Origin: Alphaproteobacteria bacterium
Lineage (GTDB): Bacteria; Pseudomonadota; Alphaproteobacteria; Caulobacterales; Aquidulcibacteraceae
Length of the DNA stretch: 64,000 nucleotides
NCBI GenBank assembly: GCA_016124655.1
Contig: WGNI01000012.1
Span: forward strand, 1 to 64,000
Reading direction: 5' to 3'
Of this stretch, positions 48,984-58,761 are shown piece by piece. A program made the position numbers and the translations under genes. The notes below the pieces were generated by a model. The model saw only the letters and a list, made by a program, of their open reading frames with translations. It ran no database searches and had not been told where the DNA came from. The stretch's first letter is position 1; the number at the start of each line of letters is the position of its first letter.

Positions 48984-49505
48984 TCAGCCGGCCGCTCCGA
49001 TACGCTCCAGCGTCGCAACGATGAAGGCGGATTTCGCGTCGGTGTAGGCTTCACGGTCGTGGCGATATCGCGCGGCGAGATCGCGCTTCAATGCTTCATA
49101 GGCCTTTGCGGTTTGCGGATCGGCGCGCAGATGCTCGGAAAACACGATGTGGCGGCGCAGCGCGGCTGCATCCGCGCAGACGTGCACGTGGTGGGTCCTT
49201 CGCGATCCGCGCGGCGGCCTGCCCTTGACGAAGAACAGCCGCTCCGGATCGGGATTGTTGCGGCGGAATTCATAGCCCAAGGGCTCAAGCGCTCCGGGGA
49301 AACACGCGCGCGCCCGGCCTAAATCAGGCGTCGCGATCATGATATCGATGATCGGCTTGCCCGCGAGACCCGGCACCGCCGTGCTGCCGACATGCACGAT
49401 CTCGAGCACCGCATCCGCCGGCAAGGCTGCGCGCAGCGCGGACGCTTCGGCCTCGAACAGGTCCGGCCACGCAGCGTCGTACGCGACGATCTCGATTTCA
49501 TCCAT
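48984..49505 (-). CDS. GrpB family protein (UPF0157)
   Basis: A 173-residue protein with the nucleotidyltransferase-like GrpB fold. Family segments are VAYDAAWPDLFEAEASALRAAL, then EIVHVGSTAVPGLAGKPIIDIMI, which carries the G-S and D-x-D-like residues, and HHVHVCADAAALRRHIVFSEHL. Function is unknown; similarity to CoaE-linked domains and nucleotidyltransferases is recognised in the family. The gene starts 49 bases from the divergent rsmD gene. A weak hairpin past its stop (48949-48967) does not look like a regular terminator. Confidence 0.9.
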   Translation of the reverse strand: MDEIEIVAYDAAWPDLFEAEASALRAALPADAVLEIVHVGSTAVPGLAGKPIIDIMIATPDLGRARACFPGALEPLGYEFRRNNPDPERLFFVKGRPPRGSRRTHHVHVCADAAALRRHIVFSEHLRADPQTAKAYEALKRDLAARYRHDREAYTDAKSAFIVATLERIGAAG

Positions 49506-49554
49506 CGCTGTATGCTAGCGCCACTGAGGGACCAGACAAAGGCGGGACGCGGGC

Positions 49555-50112
49555 ATGCGCATTGTGGGCGGAGCGTTCAAAGGCAAGCCGCTGGCGGCCC
49601 CGCCGGGCATGGCCACGCGGCCGACCTCCGAGCGCGCGCGCGAGGCGATCTTCAACATCCTTACGCATGCGCCCTGGGCCGACGGGGTTGCGGATGCGCG
49701 CGTGCTGGACCTGTTCGCGGGCGCAGGCGCGCTGGGGCTTGAGGCGCTTTCGCGTGGGGCCGCGTTCGTTTTGTTCGTCGAGACCGACGAGGCCGCGCGC
49801 GGCGCCATCCGGCGCAACATCGAAGCGCTTGGCGCGTTCGGGCAGACGCGCGTGCATCGCCGCGACGCCACCGATCTTGGCGTGAAGCCGGCGGGCGTCG
49901 GCGCGCCGTTCAATCTTGTGTTTCTTGATCCGCCCTATCGCAAGGGCTTGGGCGAGCGGGCTTTGTCGCGGTTGAAAGCGGGCGGATGGCTCGCGGACGG
50001 CGCAACCATTGTGTTCGAATGCGCGGACGACGAAACGCCGTCCATCGCGGACTTCACGCTGCAGGACGAACGGCGCTACGGCGCGGCGAAAACGCTTTTC
50101 CTCAAGGGCTGA
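49555..50112 (+). CDS. rsmD: 16S rRNA (guanine-966-N2) methyltransferase
   Basis: A 185-residue SAM-dependent methyltransferase that modifies 16S rRNA in the 30S subunit. The start MRIVGGAFKGKPLAAPPG and the motif TRPTSERAREAIFNIL are RsmD-specific, VLDLFAGAGALGLEALSRGA binds SAM, and LVFLDPPYRKG is the catalytic DPPY motif. Length fits the family. The stop codon overlaps that of the converging TIR-domain gene by 11 bases. No coaD neighbour, as in many genomes, is seen. Confidence 0.95.
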   Translation: MRIVGGAFKGKPLAAPPGMATRPTSERAREAIFNILTHAPWADGVADARVLDLFAGAGALGLEALSRGAAFVLFVETDEAARGAIRRNIEALGAFGQTRVHRRDATDLGVKPAGVGAPFNLVFLDPPYRKGLGERALSRLKAGGWLADGATIVFECADDETPSIADFTLQDERRYGAAKTLFLKG

Positions 50113-51646
50113 CAGGCGCGGGCTCGGTTTCAGCGCCCGGCGCCGGCGCCGGGCGCACCAGAATGCGCATGCGATTGCAGCGCTCCACGAGTTCTGGATC
50201 GGCGGGATCGACGCCGCGGCGTTCAGCTGCGTCGCGCAGGAACCGGCACGCGTCGCGCGTGGCGCCGGAGCGATCGAGCGCGCGCGCCAGACGCTGAGCG
50301 TCCATGCGCAGATTGGCTTCCGCGCGCGCCGGCGCTGGGGCATCGCGCGCCCGCGCATCGGGCGCGGCTGCGCTTTGCGCCGCAGCGACGCGATTTTCAA
50401 ACGCGGCGCGATAGCGATCTGCGGCCTCGCTCCAATCGTCGCGCGAAGCAGCGGCGTCGCCCAGAGCGCCTTCGACAAACGCGCGGGCGTCGGGCGCATC
50501 GAGCATCGGCAAAGCGGCGTCCAATTGCTGCTCGGCCTGGGCGGCGTCGCCCTGCGCCTGTTCACGCAGCGCGCTGGCGACGAGCGCATTGGCCTGCGCG
50601 GGTTCGGTTTCGCCCTTGCGCTGATAGCTGAAGGCCAGCATGCGCCAGACCGTACTGTCCTGCGGATTGGTTGCGCGCGCACGCACCAGGGCGCGTTGTC
50701 CCAATGGATTGTCCGTCGCTTCGCCAACGGCGCCACAGATGCGCCAGATCGCTGCGGCGGATGCCGGGTTGGCGTTGGCGTAATCCCATAGCGTCTGCAT
50801 CGCCTGATCGCGCGCCTGGGGATCGGCGAGCGCGACGGTGGCTTCGCGCACCTGCGGATCGGGATGGGTGAGCAATTCGGCGGCGGCGGAGGTGAACGTC
50901 TCCTGCGCGGAGGCGTTGAATTCTTCCGCGGTGATGGAAACAGTTTGCACGGTGGCGACGTCATCGCCCGGCGCCGCGGTCGCGGACGATTGCGCGGCAG
51001 GCACGGCATTGGTCTTCAAGGCTTCGGCGAGGCGGATCGCCTCATCGGGGCTGAGCTTGCCTTCGCGCACCAGCGCCAGCAATTCCGAGGTCGGATCGGC
51101 GCGCACGATTTCCTGCGCCGGGCGCGGATTGAGAAGCGTGTTCAGGCCCGCGGCGATCGCCACGATCGCGGCCACCACGGTGAGCACGGAGACGATGCGG
51201 ATGCGCTGCGCCAGCCGGCGACGTTTGGCGGCGACGCGGCCGCCGTCAATGCCGCGACCCTCAAGCTTCGCCTTCAACGCTTCATCGAGAATTTGAATCT
51301 GCGCTGCATTCGCGGCGCCGTTCCAGCGCGTGAAATCCTCGGCTTGGAACGCGCCAAAGCCCAATGGAATCTCCACGCGGTCAAACAGCACGGGAATGAG
51401 GCGGCCTTCGTCTCGCGCGCGACCGGCTTCGTCGCGCACGAAAGTGGAGAGCGCGGAGGCCTGCGTCCACACGACAATGACGGCCTTGGCTTCGCGCAGC
51501 TCGCGCGAGATCACCGCGGCGTAATCCTCGCCTGCGCCCAGCGCGCGATCCCACCACACCGAATAGCCGCGCGCCTGCAGCGCCTCGGCCAGAGGGCGCA
51601 CGCGGTCGCGGTCCTCACTGGCGTAGGAAACGAACACATCGGCCAT
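50102..51646 (-). CDS. Membrane-anchored TIR-domain protein with helical repeat C-terminus
   Basis: A 514-residue protein. The TIR domain (1-125) starts ADVFVSYASEDRDRVRPLAE, with the conserved box-2-like segment YSVWWDRAL. E73 in the FVRDEAG stretch is in the place of the NADase catalytic glutamate. A basic linker (RVAAKRRRLAQRIR) precedes one membrane helix (about 150-170). The C-terminal 340 residues are Ala-rich helices resembling TPR/Sel1-type repeats (for example AQAEQQLDAALPMLDAPDARAFVEGALG), probably periplasmic. It could be a signalling or defence NADase, by inference. The gene is alone on its strand. Confidence 0.85.
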   Translation of the reverse strand: MADVFVSYASEDRDRVRPLAEALQARGYSVWWDRALGAGEDYAAVISRELREAKAVIVVWTQASALSTFVRDEAGRARDEGRLIPVLFDRVEIPLGFGAFQAEDFTRWNGAANAAQIQILDEALKAKLEGRGIDGGRVAAKRRRLAQRIRIVSVLTVVAAIVAIAAGLNTLLNPRPAQEIVRADPTSELLALVREGKLSPDEAIRLAEALKTNAVPAAQSSATAAPGDDVATVQTVSITAEEFNASAQETFTSAAAELLTHPDPQVREATVALADPQARDQAMQTLWDYANANPASAAAIWRICGAVGEATDNPLGQRALVRARATNPQDSTVWRMLAFSYQRKGETEPAQANALVASALREQAQGDAAQAEQQLDAALPMLDAPDARAFVEGALGDAAASRDDWSEAADRYRAAFENRVAAAQSAAAPDARARDAPAPARAEANLRMDAQRLARALDRSGATRDACRFLRDAAERRGVDPADPELVERCNRMRILVRPAPAPGAETEPAPVSP

Positions 51647-51784
51647 GCCTTAGTCCTTCAGCGGCGTCCCCCATCGACGCGCGGCCCCTGATACGGCGCC
51701 AGAACCGGGGCGTGAAGATGACGCCGGTCACATTGGCGCGGGCGCCCGCGCCTGCTATCCCCGCGCAAACAAAAGGAGGACGCC

Positions 51785-53386
51785 ATGAACAGACGCCAGC
51801 TTTTGCGCGGGGCGGCGCTCGGGCTTGCCGCGGCGCCGGGCGCCGCCCATGCCGCGGTGACGCCGATCGTGGAGACCACGAGCGGCCCGGTGCGCGGGCT
51901 CTATGACGGCGGCGTCGCGGCGTTCAAGGGCGTGCGCTATGGCGCAGCGCCGGTCGGGCCGCTGCGGTTCAAACCGCCGCAGCCGCCGGCGCGGTCGCAG
52001 GGCGTGATCTCGGCGATCGATTACGGCGCGCCCGCCGTGCAGATGATCGCGGGGCCCGCGGTCAATCCCAATTCGGACCTGAGCATGGCGCTGTCGCCGG
52101 TGTTTCCGGTCGCGGCGGAAGTGCGCATCGACGATGAGGATTGCCTTTATCTCAATGTGTGGACGAAGGGCTTGGGCGACGGCGGCGCGCGGCCGATCAT
52201 GGTTTGGCTGCATGGCGGCGGCTTCATGTACGGCTCCGGCGCGTGGCCGATGTACAACGGACGCAACCTGTCGGAGCGCGGCGATGTCGTTGTCGTTACG
52301 GTGAACCATCGCCTGAATGCGTTCGGCTATCTGCATTTCGGCGAGGTCGATCCCGCATTCGCGAATTCCGGCAATGCCGGGATGCTCGATATCGTTTTGG
52401 CGCTGCAATGGGTGCGCGACAATGCGGCCGCGTTCGGCGGCGATGCGGGCAATGTCACGATCATGGGCGAAAGCGGCGGGGGCGCAAAGGTGTCGACGCT
52501 TCTGGCGATGCCAGCCGCGCGAGGGCTTTTTCATCGCGCGATCATTCAAAGCGGGCCCGGCGTGCGCGGCATTCCAGGCGAGCGCGCGACCGCGTTTGCG
52601 CGCAGCGTGCTGGCCAATCTCAATGTCGAGACCCCAGCGCAGGCGCAGACATTGCCGTCCGGCGCGATTGTCGGGGCCGCAGCGCGCGCGATCGCGGCGC
52701 TTGGGCCGGACGCTGCTTTCCGCGCGCTTGGACCGGTCGTTGATGGCGACAGCCTGCCGCGACATCCGTTCGATCCCGATGCGCCGACGGTCTCCGCCGA
52801 TGTTCCCGTGTTGATCGGCTGGAACAAGGATGAAATGTCATTGTTCAATGCGGGCGCGCCGGACTGGGGCACGCTGACGGAAGAGACCGCGCAAGAGCGC
52901 GTCGCGCAGATGAACGGCGCGCGCGCCTCGCGCTTGATGGCCGCGCTGCGCCGCGCCTTCCCCGATTATTCGCCGACCTATTTGTGGAACGCGGCGGTGA
53001 CGGCGAACGCGTTCTTCATCGACTCGGTGCGCATCGCGGAACGCAAGGCCGCGCAGCGCGCCGCGCCCGCCTACATGTACACGGTCACCTGGGAGACGCC
53101 GGTCGGAGGCGGCGTGTTCAAGAGCCCGCACACGATCGAGATCCCGATGATGTTCGACACCGTGGAGACAAGCCGCGCGCTGATGGGCCCAGGGCCTGAG
53201 CCGCTCTTGATGGCCGCGCGCATGAGCGAGGCGTGGATTGCGTTTGCGCGCACCGGCAACCCGGCGACGCCGGACTTGCCGGCATGGCCCGCCTATGATG
53301 CAAGGCGGCGCGCGACGATGCAGTTCGATATTCCCTGCCGCTTGGTTGAGGATCCCTTGGGCGAGGTGCGACGGGCGTTGAGCTAG
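51785..53386 (+). CDS. Carboxylesterase type B (Tat-exported)
   Basis: A 533-residue alpha/beta hydrolase of the cholinesterase/para-nitrobenzyl esterase family. A twin-arginine signal (MNRRQLLRGAALGLAAAPG) precedes the fold, so it is probably exported folded. The oxyanion loop HGGGFMYG is at 143-150, the nucleophile is S230 in GESGGG, and the His is in SPHTIEIP. It would hydrolyse esters in the periplasm or outside. ATG 51785 has ggagg six bases upstream. It starts 138 bases from the divergent TIR gene and ends four bases before the converging mutL. Confidence 0.93.
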   Translation: MNRRQLLRGAALGLAAAPGAAHAAVTPIVETTSGPVRGLYDGGVAAFKGVRYGAAPVGPLRFKPPQPPARSQGVISAIDYGAPAVQMIAGPAVNPNSDLSMALSPVFPVAAEVRIDDEDCLYLNVWTKGLGDGGARPIMVWLHGGGFMYGSGAWPMYNGRNLSERGDVVVVTVNHRLNAFGYLHFGEVDPAFANSGNAGMLDIVLALQWVRDNAAAFGGDAGNVTIMGESGGGAKVSTLLAMPAARGLFHRAIIQSGPGVRGIPGERATAFARSVLANLNVETPAQAQTLPSGAIVGAAARAIAALGPDAAFRALGPVVDGDSLPRHPFDPDAPTVSADVPVLIGWNKDEMSLFNAGAPDWGTLTEETAQERVAQMNGARASRLMAALRRAFPDYSPTYLWNAAVTANAFFIDSVRIAERKAAQRAAPAYMYTVTWETPVGGGVFKSPHTIEIPMMFDTVETSRALMGPGPEPLLMAARMSEAWIAFARTGNPATPDLPAWPAYDARRRATMQFDIPCRLVEDPLGEVRRALS

Positions 53387-53390
53387 CGCA

Positions 53391-55214
53391 TCATCGGCGG
53401 CCGAACAATTTCTCGATGTCGGCAAGTTTCAATTCGACATAGGTCGGCCGGCCGTGATTGCACTGGCCGGAAAACGGCGTCGCCTCCATCTGGCGCAGGA
53501 GCGCGTTCATCTCTTCCCCAGTCAGGCGACGGCCGGCGCGCACCGAGCCGCGGCACGCCATGGAGGAGCACACCGCCTCCAGCCGCTCCTTCAGCGCATG
53601 GGCGTCGCCCAGTTCGGCGATGTCGTCGGCGAGATCACGCAACAGGCCCGCGGCGTCGACCTGCCCCAACAGCGCCGGCGTTTCGCGCACCAGAACCGCT
53701 CCCGCGCCAAAGGGTTCGATCACGAGGCCAAGCTCGCGCAATTCGTCCGCGCGCGCGATGAGGCGTTCGGCTTCGGCGTCATCCAGCGTGACGACATCGG
53801 GAATGAGCAGGCCCTGGCGGCCGACGCCGCCATTGGCGAGCATCGTTTTCATGCGTTCGTAGACCAGGCGTTCATGCGCGGCGTGTTGATCGACGATGAC
53901 GATGCCATCTTCGGTCTGTGCGACGATGTAGGTTTCGTGCAGCTGCGCGCGGGCAGCGCCGAGGGGGAAATATTGCACGTCTTCGGAACTTTCTTGCGGC
54001 GCCGCGTGCGGCGCGGCCGCAGGCTGTGCAATCTGCGAACCGGCATCGACGCGCGCGCTGGGCCAAACGAAATCGCCGGGCGCAATGGCGGATTCCGCGG
54101 CGTGCCAAGCGCGCAATGCCGGCTGAGCATTCTCGTAGGGCCGCAGCGACGCCAGCGCACTTGCGGCCGTGGTGGTCGCGGCGCGATGGCCGGCGCCGGC
54201 GAGCGCGTGCGTCAGCGCGCCGACGATGAGGCCGCGCACGTTCTGCGCATCGCGAAAGCGCACTTCGGTCTTGGCGGGGTGGACGTTTACGTCCACATCC
54301 TCGCACGGCAGATCGATGAACAGCGCCGCCACGGGATGGCGATCGCGGGCGAGCAAGTCCTGATAGGCCGCGCGCACGGCGCCGACGATCAGCTTGTCTT
54401 TCACGGGCCGGCCGTTGACGAACAGGTGCTGATGCTCACGCGTGCCGCGATGATAGGTCGGCAGGCCGGCGAAGCCGCTCAAGCGGGCGCCATTGCGTTC
54501 GCGATCGAGTTCGATCGCGTTCGGCGCAAAATCCGCACCAAGGATGGCCGCGAGGCGGCGCTTGCGCCCTTCGTGGTAGGGATCGCTTTCCTGATGCAGC
54601 CGCAGGCTCGCGCGGCCATCGCATGTCAGCGAAAAGGCCACGTCGGCGCGGGCCATCGCCAGGCGCTTGACGATATCGGCCGCGGCCATGGTTTCCGCGC
54701 GATCGGACTTCAAGAATTTGAGCCGCGCGGGCGTTGCGTAAAACAGGTCGCGCACGTCGATGCGCGCGCCGTGCGCGGACAAGGACGCCCAAGGCGCCGG
54801 GCGCACAGCGCTGACGGCGCCGCCTTCAACATCGATCCCAAAGGCTGCATCTGCGCCGCGCGCTTTGGAGACAATTGAGAGCCTTGCCGCCGACCCGATC
54901 GAGGGCAGCGCTTCGCCGCGAAAGCCGAGCGTGGCGATGTTCAAGAGATCGACCGCGCCGCTTTCCTCCGCTGTCAACTTCGAGGTCGCGTGGCGCTCCA
55001 CGGCGAGCGGCAGTTCTGCGTGCGGAATGCCGCAACCATCGTCCTCCACGATGATGCGGCCGACGCCGCCGCGCTCGATGGTGACGTCGATGCGCTGGGC
55101 GCCGGCGTCGAGGGCGTTTTCGATCAATTCCTTGATCGCGGCGGCCGGGCGTTCGATGACTTCGCCGGCGGCGATGCGGTTGACCGCTTCGGGGGGCAGA
55201 CGGCGGATAGGCAT
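53391..55214 (-). CDS. mutL: DNA mismatch repair protein MutL
   Basis: A 607-residue protein. The GHKL ATPase motifs are visible: [16 protein letters not shown] (motif I), VEDDGCGIP (motif II) and [14 protein letters not shown] (motif III). The C-terminal domain carries the metal-binding endonuclease motif [12 protein letters not shown], with ACRGSVRAG and CNHGRPTY, so this is the nicking type used in species without MutH. It acts with MutS to direct repair of mispairs. The linker (about 340-420) is Ala/Pro-rich. The gene is alone in its direction, divergent from the LOG gene. Confidence 0.97.
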   Translation of the reverse strand: MPIRRLPPEAVNRIAAGEVIERPAAAIKELIENALDAGAQRIDVTIERGGVGRIIVEDDGCGIPHAELPLAVERHATSKLTAEESGAVDLLNIATLGFRGEALPSIGSAARLSIVSKARGADAAFGIDVEGGAVSAVRPAPWASLSAHGARIDVRDLFYATPARLKFLKSDRAETMAAADIVKRLAMARADVAFSLTCDGRASLRLHQESDPYHEGRKRRLAAILGADFAPNAIELDRERNGARLSGFAGLPTYHRGTREHQHLFVNGRPVKDKLIVGAVRAAYQDLLARDRHPVAALFIDLPCEDVDVNVHPAKTEVRFRDAQNVRGLIVGALTHALAGAGHRAATTTAASALASLRPYENAQPALRAWHAAESAIAPGDFVWPSARVDAGSQIAQPAAAPHAAPQESSEDVQYFPLGAARAQLHETYIVAQTEDGIVIVDQHAAHERLVYERMKTMLANGGVGRQGLLIPDVVTLDDAEAERLIARADELRELGLVIEPFGAGAVLVRETPALLGQVDAAGLLRDLADDIAELGDAHALKERLEAVCSSMACRGSVRAGRRLTGEEMNALLRQMEATPFSGQCNHGRPTYVELKLADIEKLFGRR

Positions 55215-55267
55215 CAGATTCGCGTCAGTCTAGCACATCGCCGGCGCCCCCGTGCTAAGACGCGCAA

Positions 55268-56089
55268 ATGCCCGATTCGCCCAAATCCAACGCCGCGCAG
55301 CGCGCCTCCGCCTCGTATCGCCTCGCCGCCGCGGACCAGGACTTTCTGCTCTCGCGCGCGATGCGCGGCGTGCGGTTCCTCTTGGAATACGCCAAGGCTT
55401 CACAAGCGCTCGACCGTTGGGGCGTGCGCTCCACGATCGTGGTGTTCGGCTCCGCGCGCGTGCGCGAGGACGGGCCTGGATCGCAGGCGCGCTGGTATGG
55501 CGAAGCGCGCACCTTCGGGCGCATCGCCTCGGAACGCGGCGGGGCGCTTCTGCAAAACGGCACGCATCGCGACAATGTCATCGCCACCGGCGGCGGGCCG
55601 GGCATCATGGAGGCCGCCAATCGCGGCGCCGCGGACGCCGGCGCGCCGTCGATCGGCTTCAACATCACGCTGCCGCATGAGCAAGAACCGAATGCCTATT
55701 CCACGCCGGATCTGACGTTCAATTTTCATTATTTCGCGATGCGGAAAATGCATCTGGCGATGCGGGCGAACGCGCTCGTCATTTTTCCCGGCGGTTTCGG
55801 CACGATGGACGAGATGTTCGAGTTGCTGACGCTGCGCCAGACAGGCAAAGCGACGCTCATTCCCATCGTGCTGGTGGACCGCGCCTATTGGGAAACGATC
55901 ATCAATTTTCGCGCATTGGCTGACGCGGGCACGATCGCGCCGGGGGACCTGTCATTGTTCGCCTATGCGGAGACGGCGGAGGATGTGTGGCGGACGCTGC
56001 AGGCGGAGGGCCTTGGGCGGGCGCATGACCAGGACCCTGCGCCGCAATTCTGGGAAGAAGCGCTCTCAGGGGGAACCAGCGACTTCTAG
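55268..56089 (+). CDS. LOG family protein (TIGR00730-type nucleotide phosphoribohydrolase)
   Basis: A 273-residue Rossmann-like protein. The diagnostic motif PGGFGTMDEMFE (P-G-G-x-G-T-x-x-E) is present, with GGGPGIMEAANRGA before it. This is the lonely-guy family, which cleaves nucleoside 5'-monophosphates; plant and some bacterial members activate cytokinin. A bacterial role in purine salvage or nucleotide control is more likely here. Extra N-terminal residues (SRAMRGVRFLLEYAKAS) put it in the larger alphaproteobacterial subgroup. The last 24 bases overlap the converging M16 gene. Confidence 0.93.
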   Translation: MPDSPKSNAAQRASASYRLAAADQDFLLSRAMRGVRFLLEYAKASQALDRWGVRSTIVVFGSARVREDGPGSQARWYGEARTFGRIASERGGALLQNGTHRDNVIATGGGPGIMEAANRGAADAGAPSIGFNITLPHEQEPNAYSTPDLTFNFHYFAMRKMHLAMRANALVIFPGGFGTMDEMFELLTLRQTGKATLIPIVLVDRAYWETIINFRALADAGTIAPGDLSLFAYAETAEDVWRTLQAEGLGRAHDQDPAPQFWEEALSGGTSDF

Positions 56090-57424
56090 TCCCTGCGGCT
56101 GGCCGACAATGACAAAAGTGAACCGCGCGGGATCATAAAGCCGTGCGACGCGGTTGACGTCGTTGAGCGTGACGGCGCGGATCAGCGCATTGCGGCGGTT
56201 GATATAATCCATGTCGCGCCCGGCGAGATGATAGGAATGCAGCACGCCGGCGATATCGACATTGGAGTCGAGGCTGAGCGGGAATGAGCCCGTGAGGTAA
56301 TCGATTGCGTCGCTGACTTCTTCTTGCGTCGCGCCGGCCTGGGCAAAGCGCGCCAGCTCCGCCCGCGTGACCGACAGCGCTTCGGCGACGTCGCCGTTTT
56401 CCGATTGCGCCGAACCGCGCAGGCTTGCCATGGATTCCGCGACAGAGGGCGACGTGGAGATTCCATAAGCGAGGCCACGTTTTTCCCGCACGTCGTTCAT
56501 CAGCCGGGCGGAAAACCCGCCGCCGCCGATGATGTAGTTGGCGACCGCCAGGGGAATCCAGTCTGGGTCTTCGTCCTGCACGCCCGGCGCGGCGAATGCG
56601 ATCAAGCTCTGAGGGCGCGGCAGCGGCACGACGATCTGGCCCTGGCCTGTGCGCACGTCCGCGAGCGGCGGCGCGGCGGCGGGCGCGCGTTCGGGCAGAG
56701 CGCCGAAGGTTTCGTCCAATATGCGACCGAGATCGCCGGCATTGATGTCGCCAACGACGGTGATGACAGCGGTGTTGCGGGAGAAGGCCTGCGCATGGCG
56801 CGCGACGATGGCGTCGCGCGTGATGGCGTCGACACTCTGTTGCGTTGCGTAGCGCGCGTACGGGTGTCCGGGGATGAGCGCGTCATCAAGCGCGCGGCCG
56901 GCGAGGAAGCCCGCATTGGTTTCGCGCTGGCGCAAACCGATTTCGACCTGACGGCGGATGCGCGCGAGCGGAGCCTCGTCGAAACGCGGCGCGGTCAGCG
57001 CCAAGCGCGCCAGCGCGAAGGCCTCGTCGCGATTGCGCGTGAGCGTAACGAGGCTCATGCCGACGCCGTCATCATCGGCGCCGAAGCCCAGCGACATGGT
57101 GAGGTCTTCCAGGCGCTGCTTGAAGGCGTTGGCGTCGTAGCTGCCTGCGCCTTCGGTCATCATGTCGGTCATGATGCTGGAGAGGCCGGTCATCGCTTCG
57201 GGATCGGATGCGCCGCCGCCGCGCCAATTGGCGCGCAGGACAATCATCGGCACGGTGGAATCGGAAACAAGCCATGCTTCGACGCCGCCCGGCGACACCA
57301 CGCGCTGCACGTCGACGGCGCGGTCCTCTGCGAGGACCTGGGCGGCTTGCGGCTGCGCGATCGCGGGCGTTGCGGTCACCGCGGCAAGCGCGGCGAGCGC
57401 CGACACAAGCGCCGCGCGGATCAT
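56066..57424 (-). CDS. M16-family peptidase-like protein, inactive subunit type
   Basis: A 452-residue exported protein with a signal peptide (cleavage near PAIAQ). It has the M16 duplicated fold, with conserved segments YIIGGGGFSARLMNDVREKR and LAYGISTSP in the C-terminal half. The zinc motif HxxEH is absent at the equivalent place (SSIMTDMMTEGAG), so it is likely the non-catalytic partner of a heterodimer with the upstream active subunit. The start overlaps the stop of the upstream M16 gene by four bases (ATGA), so they are translationally coupled. Pairs like this are common in alphaproteobacteria. Confidence 0.92.
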   Translation of the reverse strand: MIRAALVSALAALAAVTATPAIAQPQAAQVLAEDRAVDVQRVVSPGGVEAWLVSDSTVPMIVLRANWRGGGASDPEAMTGLSSIMTDMMTEGAGSYDANAFKQRLEDLTMSLGFGADDDGVGMSLVTLTRNRDEAFALARLALTAPRFDEAPLARIRRQVEIGLRQRETNAGFLAGRALDDALIPGHPYARYATQQSVDAITRDAIVARHAQAFSRNTAVITVVGDINAGDLGRILDETFGALPERAPAAAPPLADVRTGQGQIVVPLPRPQSLIAFAAPGVQDEDPDWIPLAVANYIIGGGGFSARLMNDVREKRGLAYGISTSPSVAESMASLRGSAQSENGDVAEALSVTRAELARFAQAGATQEEVSDAIDYLTGSFPLSLDSNVDIAGVLHSYHLAGRDMDYINRRNALIRAVTLNDVNRVARLYDPARFTFVIVGQPQGLEVAGSP

Positions 57425-58761
57425 GGCGCGGCCTCAGCCGGCAGCAAGACGCCGGTGACCGAGCGATCGAGATTGAGCGTTTCGCGCGCGATCGCCAGGG
57501 CGTCGTCCTTGGTGACGGCCATGATGTCGTCCTGCCAGGTCACGACATCGGCGATGCTTTCGCCCTGGGCCAAGGATGCGCCGAAAATGCGCGCCAGAGA
57601 ATCCTGGCTGTCTTGGGCATAGATGGCGGCGGCGGCGAGTTTGTTTTTCGCGCGCGCAAGTTCTTCCTCGGTGGGGCCGTCGCGGAGAAATTCGGCGACG
57701 ACCGCGTCCATCGCGGTCTCCAGCGCCGCGACCTCAATTCCGGCGGCGGGCGTCGCGAACAGGCCGACCGAGCCGCCGCCCAGTCCGGACGTGTTGGCCT
57801 GCGCGCCGGCGCTCACGGCCAGCTGCTGGTCCTCCACCAGCGCGCGGTAGAGCCGACTGGTTTCCGAACCGCCCAGAATTTCCATGGCGACATCGAGCGC
57901 GTGCGCCTGGCGGCCGGCATCGGTTGAATAGCTGATGGCGCGATAGAGCCGCGAAATCGAAGGCTGGCGCACTTTTTCGTCGCGATGGACGACACGCATG
58001 GGCCCGATATCGGGGGGATCGCGCACCCAATCGCGCGCGGGCAGATCGCGCGTGGGGCGCACGCGGCCATAGGTGCGCTCGGCCAGCGTGCGCACGCGCT
58101 CGGGCGTCACGTCGCCGGCGATCACCAGGATGGCGTTGTTGGGGGCATACCAGGTGCGATAAAAGGTTTGCGCATCGGCGAAGGATAAATCCTCGATCTC
58201 GTGCAGCCAACCGATCACCGGCGTGCCGTAGGGATGATGCGGATACAGCATCGCCAGCATGCGTTCGCCCAGCACGGCGGTGGGATTGTTGTCGATGCGC
58301 TGGCGGCGCTCCTCGACGATGACGTCGCGTTCAGCGAGGATCAGGTCCGGCGTGATCGCGAGATTGCGCATGCGATCGGCTTCCATGCGCATGACGACCT
58401 CCAGCCGATCGGCGGCGATGCGCTCGAAGTACGCTGTGTAATCCTGCGACGTGAAGGCGTTGTCCTGGCCGCCATTGCGCGCGACGGTGCGGGAGAATTC
58501 GCCGCTGGGCACGGCGCGCGTACCTTTGAACATCAGGTGCTCGAAATAGTGCGCGACGCCGGACTGGCCGCGCGGCTCATCGGCGGCGCCGACGCGGTAC
58601 CACACCATGTGCGTGACGACCGGCGCGCGATGATCCTCGATCACCACGACCTGCATGCCGTTGCGAAGTTCGAACGTATCGGGTTGCGGCAGCGCTATCG
58701 CCGCCGGCGCGATAAGACACGCAGCCGCGAACGCAGCCGCGCCGCCTGCGCGGTCGATCAT
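57421..58761 (-). CDS. M16-family zinc peptidase, catalytic subunit
   Basis: A 446-residue exported peptidase. The zinc motif H71-Y-F-E-H75 (GVAHYFEHLMFKG) and the distal glutamate region VIVEERRQRIDNNP are intact. The mature protein follows a signal peptide (cleavage near IALPQ, about 24). It would degrade small peptides or process substrates in the periplasm together with the inactive partner encoded next. Its start overlaps the stop of the DUF3035 lipoprotein gene (ATGA). The unit lspA, DUF3035, M16, M16 is probably one transcript. Confidence 0.94.
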   Translation of the reverse strand: MIDRAGGAAAFAAACLIAPAAIALPQPDTFELRNGMQVVVIEDHRAPVVTHMVWYRVGAADEPRGQSGVAHYFEHLMFKGTRAVPSGEFSRTVARNGGQDNAFTSQDYTAYFERIAADRLEVVMRMEADRMRNLAITPDLILAERDVIVEERRQRIDNNPTAVLGERMLAMLYPHHPYGTPVIGWLHEIEDLSFADAQTFYRTWYAPNNAILVIAGDVTPERVRTLAERTYGRVRPTRDLPARDWVRDPPDIGPMRVVHRDEKVRQPSISRLYRAISYSTDAGRQAHALDVAMEILGGSETSRLYRALVEDQQLAVSAGAQANTSGLGGGSVGLFATPAAGIEVAALETAMDAVVAEFLRDGPTEEELARAKNKLAAAAIYAQDSQDSLARIFGASLAQGESIADVVTWQDDIMAVTKDDALAIARETLNLDRSVTGVLLPAEAAP

